Below, one piece after another: positions 58,265-64,000 of a stretch of DNA of 64,000 bases. The notes under the pieces are model-generated. The model did no database searches and was not told where the DNA came from. It saw only the letters and a program-made list of their open reading frames with translations. The position numbers were made by a program, and so were the translations under genes. This stretch comes from Actinopolymorpha pittospori (lineage in GTDB: Bacteria; Actinomycetota; Actinomycetes; Propionibacteriales; Actinopolymorphaceae): the NCBI RefSeq assembly GCF_014873875.1, contig NZ_JADBEM010000001.1, positions 8,742,001 through 8,806,000 of the forward strand, written 5' to 3'. The first letter of the stretch is position 1, and each line of letters begins with the position of its first letter.

Positions 58265-59386
58265 TCAGAGTGGGTGCGGCAGCTTCCTGCGGCGCGGAAG
58301 TACAGCCGTCGCGAAGATGGCCAGCACCACCACCGCGCCGACCAGGCCCACGGTCAGCCAGGTCGTCCACAGCCCGATCGCGACCACGCCGAACGACATC
58401 AGTCCAGCCCAGAGGTACATCACGAGGACCGCGCCGGGATGGGAGTGGCCGAGCTCAAGGTGCAGTCGGTGGTGCAGGTGCTTCTGGTCGGCGTCGAAGG
58501 GCGACCGACCGGCCCGGGTACGCCTGATCACGGCGAGCAGCAGGTCGATGAACGGCAGCGCCATGACCGCGATCGGCAGCACCAGCGGCAGGACGGCCGG
58601 AAGCAGGCTCTGGCGGACGCCCGACGTCGTCATCACGCTCGGGTCGAGCCAGCCGGTGAGGCTGATCGTCGAGGCGGCGAGCAGCAGTCCGAGCAGGTAG
58701 GCGCCGGAGTCGCCCATGAACACCCGGGCGGGGAAGAAGTTGTGCGGGAGGAAGCCCAGGCACGCGCCCGCGACCACCACGGTCACCAGCGTCGCTGTGG
58801 TGGCGCGGTTGAGGGAGAGCCCGATCGTGAGGCCGTAGGAGTAGGTGAAGAAGGCCGCGGCGCCGAGGCACACGACGCCCGCGGCGAGCCCGTCCAGGCC
58901 GTCGACGAAGTTGACCGCGTTGGCCATCATGATGATGATCAGCGCCGAGACCACCGCGCTCTGTGACGGGGACAGTGACAACGTGGTGCCGTCGGGTAGC
59001 GGCAACCAGTTCAGCTGCACGCCGGACACGACGAGGATCCCGGCCGCGACGGTCTGGCCGGCCAGTCGGGTGATGGGGTCCAGGTCGACCACGTCGTCGA
59101 CACCGCCCACCACCGCGATCACCAGACCGGCGAGCAGCACACCCCACACGTCGCCACGAAGCTCGGGCAGCAGCCCGAGGAAGGGCAGCTGGGTGGCGAC
59201 GACGAACGCCATCGCGACGCCGCCGAGGACCGCGAGACCGCCGAGCCGCGGGATCGGCACGGAGTGAACGTCCCGGTCGCGGATCGGCGTGACCGCACCG
59301 ATCCGGGCAGCGAACCGCCTGACCAGGCCACCCAGCAGGTAGGTGGTCCCGGCCGCGACGAACAGGACGAGGAGATACTCACGCAC
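58265..59386 (-). CDS. WecA/MraY-family undecaprenyl-phosphate glycosyl-1-phosphate transferase
   Basis: A 373-residue membrane enzyme with about eleven hydrophobic segments that would move a sugar-1-phosphate (likely GlcNAc-1-P) from UDP to polyprenyl phosphate, starting a cell-wall polymer such as arabinogalactan linker or teichoic acid. Motifs: VPIPRLGGLAVLGG, DDVVDLDPITRLAGQ, NAVNFVDGLDGLAAG, FMGDSGAYLLG and DQKHLHHRL. This Rfe-type gene beside atp operons is typical of actinobacteria. Confidence 0.92.
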   Translation of the reverse strand: MREYLLVLFVAAGTTYLLGGLVRRFAARIGAVTPIRDRDVHSVPIPRLGGLAVLGGVAMAFVVATQLPFLGLLPELRGDVWGVLLAGLVIAVVGGVDDVVDLDPITRLAGQTVAAGILVVSGVQLNWLPLPDGTTLSLSPSQSAVVSALIIIMMANAVNFVDGLDGLAAGVVCLGAAAFFTYSYGLTIGLSLNRATTATLVTVVVAGACLGFLPHNFFPARVFMGDSGAYLLGLLLAASTISLTGWLDPSVMTTSGVRQSLLPAVLPLVLPIAVMALPFIDLLLAVIRRTRAGRSPFDADQKHLHHRLHLELGHSHPGAVLVMYLWAGLMSFGVVAIGLWTTWLTVGLVGAVVVLAIFATAVLPRRRKLPHPL

Positions 59387-59405
59387 GCTTCGGGCACCCG
59401 GTCCT

Positions 59406-60020
59406 CTACCGGCCCACCAAGGCCGTGACGGTCACTCCGACAGCCTCGGCGATCTGGGCGCCAGCGGCCTCGTAGACCTCCATCGGACGACCGATCGGGT
59501 CCGGGATGTCGTCCTCGTCCGGACGGGCGGGGCGGACGGTGCCACGTCGCCGGGCCGCCGCCGCGACCAGCGCCCGGGACCGTTCGAGCGGATCCAGGGG
59601 CAGCTCCGCGAGACTCGCGCCCGGCAGGGAGCCCTCAGCCGTCGCCGCGGTGATCGCCGCGCTCGTCCGGGCGAACTCCGTGAGGGTGAAGCTGCGCCGC
59701 AGCGCGGTCGGATCGAGGGTCACCACCTCGCTGCGGTGGGACCGGGTCGCCGTGAGGACGAGGTCGGCCGCGCCGACGTGGGCGGGGGTGAGCTCGGCGG
59801 AGACGAAGCCGTCGGGGTTCGCGCCGTAGGCCAGGAGAACCTTCGCGGACTCCGCGGTCATCGACCGGCCGTCGTGGGTGCCGGTGCCGGCGCTGTGGAC
59901 GGAGAACCTGCCGGCGTCCGGGCCGAGACTCCGCGCCAGGGCGGCGCGGGTCATCCGCTCGGCCATCGGGGAGCGGCACATGTTGCCGGTGCAGACGAAC
60001 AGGATCGAGAAGGTGTTCAC
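59406..60020 (-). CDS. Low-molecular-weight protein tyrosine phosphatase
   Basis: A 204-residue phosphatase. The P-loop is ILFVCTGNMCRSPMAER with catalytic Cys10 and Arg16, and the acid loop is DDIPDPIGRPMEVYE. An extra segment of about 50 residues (DPTALRRSFTLTEFARTSAAI and onward) makes it longer than the 160-residue norm. Lies between the Sua5 and WecA-like genes; such enzymes often control cell-wall polysaccharide export. Confidence 0.9.
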   Translation of the reverse strand: MNTFSILFVCTGNMCRSPMAERMTRAALARSLGPDAGRFSVHSAGTGTHDGRSMTAESAKVLLAYGANPDGFVSAELTPAHVGAADLVLTATRSHRSEVVTLDPTALRRSFTLTEFARTSAAITAATAEGSLPGASLAELPLDPLERSRALVAAAARRRGTVRPARPDEDDIPDPIGRPMEVYEAAGAQIAEAVGVTVTALVGR

Positions 60021-60052
60021 GGTCGCGTCCGCTCCTCGCTGTGGTGGGTGGC

Positions 60053-60706
60053 TTACTGGTGGGGGTGGTCCTCGAGGTCTGGCACGACGCTACGGAGGCG
60101 TTCGAAGGAGAGCGCTCCGGCCCGCAGGACCCGTGGCGTGGCGTTCGTGAGGTCCACGATGGTCGACGGCGTGGAGCCCGGCGTGGGTCCGCCGTCGAGA
60201 TAGACCGCGACCGAGTCACCGAGTTGGTCCTCGGCCTCCGCGCAGGTCGTCGCGGGCGGCTCACCCGACTTGTTGGCGCTGCTCACGGCGAGCGGCCCGG
60301 TCTTGGCGAGGAACTCCAGGGCGAGCTCGTCGTCGGGCATCCGGACGGCGACCGTGTTGCCGGTGTCGCCGATGTCCCACACCAGGCTCGGTTGCTGGAG
60401 GCAGATGATGGTCAGCGCTCCGGGCCAGAACTTCTCGACCAGGCGCCGCCCGGCCTCGGGAACCTCGTCCGCGATGCCGTCGAGCGTCTCGACCGAGCCG
60501 ACGAGCACCGGCGGCGGCATCGAGCGGCCGCGGCCCTTCGCGGCCAGCAGGTCGGCGACCGCCTCGGGGACGAACGCGTCCGCGGCGATGCCGTACACCG
60601 TGTCGGTGGGCATCACCACGAGGTCACCACGCCTGATGGCGGTGGAGGCGATTTCCAGGCCAATGGTGCGTTCGTCTCGATCCGCACACGTATAGCGTTC
60701 GCTCAC
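60053..60706 (-). CDS. L-threonylcarbamoyladenylate synthase (Sua5/YciO/YrdC)
   Basis: A 217-residue enzyme making threonylcarbamoyl-AMP from threonine, bicarbonate and ATP for the t6A modification of tRNAs. Family parts: LVVMPTDTVYGIAADAF, LLAAKGRGRSMPPPVLV, FWPGALTIIC, VAVRMPDD and PLAVSSANKSGEPPA. It follows prmC by 48 nt in the same transcript. Confidence 0.92.
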   Translation of the reverse strand: MSERYTCADRDERTIGLEIASTAIRRGDLVVMPTDTVYGIAADAFVPEAVADLLAAKGRGRSMPPPVLVGSVETLDGIADEVPEAGRRLVEKFWPGALTIICLQQPSLVWDIGDTGNTVAVRMPDDELALEFLAKTGPLAVSSANKSGEPPATTCAEAEDQLGDSVAVYLDGGPTPGSTPSTIVDLTNATPRVLRAGALSFERLRSVVPDLEDHPHQ

Positions 60707-60754
60707 AGTCGCTCATCGTGCCATGTCGACGTGTGACTTCGCCGAGCAGCCGGT

Positions 60755-61618
60755 TCAGCGCTCGACACGGCGTGCCGTGACGAAACGGTTCCGGCCGGCC
60801 AGATCGAGGTGGTCACGCACCCGCTCCCACCGACCGGTGCCGGTGAACACCGCCGGAGCGCTCTCCCCCTGCACGTCGGCGTGCTCCACGACGACGTGTC
60901 CGCCGGGCCGGAGCAACCGGGAGGCGGAGCGTTCCACCATCCGGATCGCGTCCAGGCCGTCGGTTCCCGACCACAGGGCCAGGGCCGGATCATGGTCGCG
61001 GACCTCCCGCTCCACCGACTCATACGCCTCGAGCGGGATGTACGGCGGGTTCGCGACCACCACGTCGACCGTGCCGTCGAGCTCCGGGAACGCCGTCGCC
61101 GCGTCACCGCGGACCAGCGTGACGGTGGTCAGCGCGAGGTTGCGTTCGGCCCAGGCGTGCGCGGCCGGGTCCAGCTCCACGGCGTAGACCCGTACGCCGG
61201 GGACCTCCCCGGCGATCGAGGCCGCGACCGCGCCGGAGCCGGTGCACAGGTCGACCGCCACCGGCGGCTCCTCCGACTCGTGGGCCAGCTCGGCGAGGAC
61301 GTCGATGGCCCAGCCCGCGACCACCTCGGTCTCCGGGCGCGGGATGAAGACACCCGGTCCGACGAGGATCTCGAGGTAGCGGAACGGCGCGGACCCGGTG
61401 AGGTGCTGCAGCGGCTCCCGAGCCGCCCGGCGGGTGATCAGCGAGTCGAACCGGCGCTCCTGGTCAGGCGTGAGGTCCGGGCCGCCGAGCCCGACCCGCG
61501 ACCGCGGCAGGCCCAGGAGGTACGCCAGCAGCGTCTCCGCGTCGTGGCGTGGCGAGGCCACCCCGGCGGCCTCGAGTCGGCGGGCCGCGGGTTCGAGCAG
61601 GTCGCGTGCTCCGGTCAT
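60755..61618 (-). CDS. prmC: Release factor glutamine methyltransferase
   Basis: A 287-residue SAM-dependent enzyme that methylates the GGQ glutamine of release factors. The helical N-terminal domain is followed by FIPRPETEVVAGWAID, the SAM loop VDLCTGSGAVAASIAGE and the signature VVANPPYIPLE. Its start overlaps the prfA stop (ATGA), so it is translated with its substrate. Confidence 0.95.
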   Translation of the reverse strand: MTGARDLLEPAARRLEAAGVASPRHDAETLLAYLLGLPRSRVGLGGPDLTPDQERRFDSLITRRAAREPLQHLTGSAPFRYLEILVGPGVFIPRPETEVVAGWAIDVLAELAHESEEPPVAVDLCTGSGAVAASIAGEVPGVRVYAVELDPAAHAWAERNLALTTVTLVRGDAATAFPELDGTVDVVVANPPYIPLEAYESVEREVRDHDPALALWSGTDGLDAIRMVERSASRLLRPGGHVVVEHADVQGESAPAVFTGTGRWERVRDHLDLAGRNRFVTARRVER

Positions 61619-62700
61619 CCGGGCTGGTTCTCCAAGCCGGCGAGGCGCTCGCGCTGGTCCGCGTCGAGCAGGGCGGTCACGACACCGTCGAGGTCTCCGT
61701 CGAGCACCTGGTCGAGGTTGTACGCGGTGTAGCCGACGCGGTGGTCGGTGATGCGGTTCTGCGGGAAGTTGTAGGTGCGGATGCGTTCGGAACGGTCCAC
61801 GGTGCGAACCTGGCTGCGCCGTGCCGCCGCGGCCTCCTGGTCGGCCGCCTCCTGCGCGACGGCGAGCAGCCGCGACCGCAGGATCCGCAGCGCCTGCTCC
61901 TTGTTCTGCAGCTGGCTCTTCTCGTTCTGGCAGGACACCACGATCCCGGTGGGCAGGTGCGTGATCCGAACGGCGGAATCGGTCGTGTTGACGCTCTGGC
62001 CGCCCGGTCCGGAGGAGCGGAACACGTCGACCCGCAGGTCCTTGTCCTCGATCTCGACGTCGACGTCCTCCGCCTCGGGGAGGACCAGCACGCCGGCCGC
62101 CGAGGTGTGGATGCGGCCCTGGGACTCCGTGACAGGTACCCGCTGGACCCGGTGCACGCCGCCCTCGAACTTCAGCCGGGCGTACGGCGTATCCCCCGGC
62201 TCGGCGCCGGAGCTCCGGCCCTTCACCGCGAGGGTGAGGTTCTTGACTCCGCCGAGGTCGGACTCCGCGACGTCCAGCGTCTCGGTCTTCCAGCCATGGC
62301 GCTCGGCGTAGCGGAGGTACATGCGCACCAGGTCGCCGGCGAACAGCGCGGACTCCTCGCCCCCCTCACCGGCCTTCACCTCGAGCAGGACGTTCTTGTC
62401 CTCGTTCGGGTCCCGCGGCAGGAGGAGGAGACGCAGACGTTCCGCGAGGGCCGCCTCCTCACCCCCCAGACGCTCCGCCTCCTCGGCGAAGCCGGCGTCC
62501 TCACCCGCGAGCTCGCGGGCCGCCACGAGGTCGTCGGACACCTGCCGCCAGGCCTCGTATGCCGACACGACCCGGCCCAGCTCGGCGTAGCGACGCCCGA
62601 CCTTGCGCGCCGTCGCCTGGTCGGCGTGGATCGCAGGATCGGCGAGGCGGCGTTCGAGGTCGGCATGCTCGGCGAGCATCGCCTCGACGGCTTCGAACAC
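61615..62700 (-). CDS. prfA: Peptide chain release factor 1
   Basis: A 361-residue class I release factor reading UAA and UAG. The codon-recognition tripeptide is PVT in RVPVTESQGRIHTSAAGV and the catalytic motif GGQ is in RSSGPGGQSVNTTDSAVRI near residue 235. Followed by prmC with a 4-nt overlap. Confidence 0.97.
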   Translation of the reverse strand: MFEAVEAMLAEHADLERRLADPAIHADQATARKVGRRYAELGRVVSAYEAWRQVSDDLVAARELAGEDAGFAEEAERLGGEEAALAERLRLLLLPRDPNEDKNVLLEVKAGEGGEESALFAGDLVRMYLRYAERHGWKTETLDVAESDLGGVKNLTLAVKGRSSGAEPGDTPYARLKFEGGVHRVQRVPVTESQGRIHTSAAGVLVLPEAEDVDVEIEDKDLRVDVFRSSGPGGQSVNTTDSAVRITHLPTGIVVSCQNEKSQLQNKEQALRILRSRLLAVAQEAADQEAAAARRSQVRTVDRSERIRTYNFPQNRITDHRVGYTAYNLDQVLDGDLDGVVTALLDADQRERLAGLENQPG

Positions 62701-62756
62701 GGGCGGCCTCCTACAGGGCGGCGAGATTCGCGAAAGGGACGGGCCACGGACGCGAC

Positions 62757-62802
62757 AGCGCCGGCCATGCGAGTCCCTTCGGGGGACCCGCCGACCGGCG
62801 CT
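62757..62802 (-). terminator. Hairpins downstream of rpmE
   Basis: AGCGCCGG pairs with CCGGCGCT, enclosing a second stem GTCCC/GGGAC; it begins 10 nt after the rpmE stop and ends 57 nt before prfA. Confidence 0.6.
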
Positions 62803-62811
62803 GGACGCTCG

Positions 62812-63048
62812 CTACTTCTTGTCCTGCTTGCCCTGCCTGTTCTGAACCTGGGCATAGCGCTTCTCGAACCGCGCCACCCGGCCACCGGTGTCGAGCAACT
62901 TCTGCTTGCCGGTGTAGAAGGGGTGGCAGTTCGAGCACACGTCGGCATGCAGGCTGCCACTGGTGCTGGTGCTACGCGTGGTGAACGTGTTGCCACACGT
63001 GCAGGTCACCGTGGTCTCGACGTATTCGGGGTGAATGTCGGGCTTCAC
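62812..63048 (-). CDS. rpmE: 50S ribosomal protein L31, zinc-binding form
   Basis: A 78-residue ribosomal protein. CTCGNTF and DVCSNCHPFYTGKQKLLDT give the Cys ligands of the zinc-containing (C+) paralogue. GTG 63048 has GGAGGAAAC 6 nt upstream; the longer frame to 63273 is spurious. An 18-bp interrupted palindrome lies upstream. Confidence 0.96.
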   Translation of the reverse strand: MKPDIHPEYVETTVTCTCGNTFTTRSTSTSGSLHADVCSNCHPFYTGKQKLLDTGGRVARFEKRYAQVQNRQGKQDKK

Positions 63049-63123
63049 TACGTTTCCTCCGCTCTCGAGGCACCGGGTCGCCATTCGCCGTCGGGCGGGC
63101 GTGAACCGGAGCCAGCGAATCAG

Positions 63124-63141
63124 TGTGCCATCTGAGGCACA
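63124..63141. promoter_or_regulatory. Interrupted palindrome upstream of rpmE
   Basis: TGTGCC-ATCTGA-GGCACA, perfect six-base arms, 75 nt before the rpmE start. Possible operator. Confidence 0.35.
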
Positions 63142-63190
63142 CGGCTGCTCAACCGCCCCGGCCCTTCCCGCATTCCCGGGCGGAACGGGG

Positions 63191-63231
63191 CGAGGGCCCC
63201 GACCACGCAACTCGCGCGGCCAGGGCCCTCG
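63191..63231 (-). terminator. rho terminator
   Basis: CGAGGGCCC pairs with GGGCCCTCG around a 23-base loop, 59 nt after the rho stop. Confidence 0.55.
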
Positions 63232-63289
63232 TGTCGTTTCGTGTCGCTTCTTCACGCCGGTGTCCCGGCGCATCGTGCCTGGGCTGGTG

Positions 63290-64000
63290 TCAGTCCTCGT
63301 CGCGGTCGCGGGAGGACGACGAGGCCGTCGGCATCGTCTTGTTGATCTGCATCAGGAACTCGACGTTGCTCCGGGTCTGCCGCAGCTTCTCCAGGACGAG
63401 CTCGAGGGCCTGCTGGCCGTCCAGGCCCGACAGGACCCGACGGAGCTTCCAGACGATGCCGAGCTCCTCCCGACCCATCAACAGCTCCTCACGGCGGGTG
63501 CCGGAAGACACGACGTCGATCGCCGGGAAGATGCGCTTCTCGGAGAACTCACGACGCAGCCGCAACTCCATGTTGCCGGTGCCCTTGAACTCCTCGAAGA
63601 TCACCTCGTCCATCTTCGAACCGGTCTCGATCAACGCGGTGGCGAGGATGGTGAGCGATCCGCCGTTCTCGATGTTGCGGGCCGCACCGAAGAACCGCTT
63701 GGGCGGGTACAGCGCGCTGGAGTCCACACCACCGGACAGGATCCGGCCGCTCGCCGGCGCCGCGATGTTGTAGGCGCGGCCGAGGCGGGTGATCGAGTCG
63801 AGCAGGACCACCACGTCGTGCCCGAGTTCGACCAGACGCTTGGCCCGCTCGATCGCGAGTTCGGCGACCGTCGTGTGGTCGTCCGCCGGACGGTCGAAGG
63901 TGGAGGCGATGACCTCACCCTTGACCGTGCGCTGCATGTCGGTGACCTCCTCAGGGCGCTCGTCGACGAGCACGACCATGAGGTGGGCCTCGGGGTTGTT
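63290..64000 (-). CDS. rho: Transcription termination factor Rho, C-terminal part
   Basis: The visible 236 residues are the end of the hexameric RNA helicase: NPEAHLMVVLVDERPEEVTD, VVVLLDSITRLGRAYN (Walker B and arginine region), GRILSGGVDSSALYPPKRFFGAARN (Q-loop), ATALIETGSKMDEVIFEEFKGTGN (R-loop) and the closing EFLMQINKT. The Walker A region and the RNA-binding domain lie outside the window. The last ten residues are Ser- and Asp-rich. Confidence 0.97.
   Translation of the reverse strand, partial: NNPEAHLMVVLVDERPEEVTDMQRTVKGEVIASTFDRPADDHTTVAELAIERAKRLVELGHDVVVLLDSITRLGRAYNIAAPASGRILSGGVDSSALYPPKRFFGAARNIENGGSLTILATALIETGSKMDEVIFEEFKGTGNMELRLRREFSEKRIFPAIDVVSSGTRREELLMGREELGIVWKLRRVLSGLDGQQALELVLEKLRQTRSNVEFLMQINKTMPTASSSSRDRDED

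Overview
The window is 64 kb of very GC-rich DNA with G/C-biased codon third positions, many GTG starts and no tRNA, rRNA, insertion sequence or CRISPR array. The gene content is chromosomal and actinobacterial: a rho-rpmE-prfA-prmC-Sua5-PTP-WecA-atp block, NucS/EndoMS, an Asp-type MurA, DUF2550, DUF1707, DUF6069 and a DUF222-HNH gene. An order such as Propionibacteriales (Nocardioides/Kribbella/Actinopolymorpha-like) fits, but the genus cannot be fixed from sequence alone.

Layout. 1-6.3 kb: the start of an RCK/TrkA-like gene, an FGGY sugar kinase, a NarL/DesK-type two-component pair, a DUF6069 membrane protein and a secreted protein of unknown role. 6.3-12.3 kb: a tightly coupled catabolic operon (DeoR regulator, 2-hydroxyacid dehydrogenase, FGGY kinase, class II aldolase, GlpD-like dehydrogenase) with ATGA/GTGA overlaps. 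12.3-16.2 kb: a histidine phosphatase, a DUF222-HNH gene and a third FGGY kinase. 16.3-24.3 kb: coenzyme-A-linked B12 metabolism: an isobutyryl-CoA-mutase-type large subunit with a MarR regulator, then (after a PAP2 phosphatase and a PH-domain pair) MeaB, thiolase and methylmalonyl-CoA epimerase. 24.3-31.4 kb: a DivIVA-like coiled-coil protein, an AI-2E family permease, ThuA and Gfo/Idh/MocA, an alpha/beta hydrolase and two small zinc-type proteins. 31.4-43.3 kb: a large secreted subtilase, NucS, an AraC/PhyH divergent pair, D-amino-acid oxidase, DUF1707, GNAT, a Na+/H+ antiporter with a UBP zinc finger, and 3-hydroxybutyryl-CoA dehydrogenase. 43.3-50 kb: two convergent MurA paralogues, a PduO adenosyltransferase, LysR with a frameshifted RidA gene, a broken proline-rich membrane protein gene and DUF2550. 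50-58 kb: the complete F1Fo ATP synthase operon. 58-64 kb: wecA-like gene, phosphotyrosine phosphatase, Sua5, prmC, prfA, rpmE and the 3' part of rho.

The B12 theme recurs: mutase large subunit, MeaB chaperone, epimerase and the PduO adenosyltransferase that makes the cofactor. Regulation is partly readable. About sixteen genes have a TANNNT-like hexamer 5-8 nt before the start codon and no Shine-Dalgarno, suggesting leaderless mRNAs. A near-consensus CRP/GlxR site precedes the ATP synthase operon, and palindromes lie upstream of the mutase, the DeoR operon, the subtilase, rpmE and the LysR/RidA pair. Between 47.8 and 49.5 kb two neighbouring genes both look broken, which is either local decay or a sequence-quality problem.
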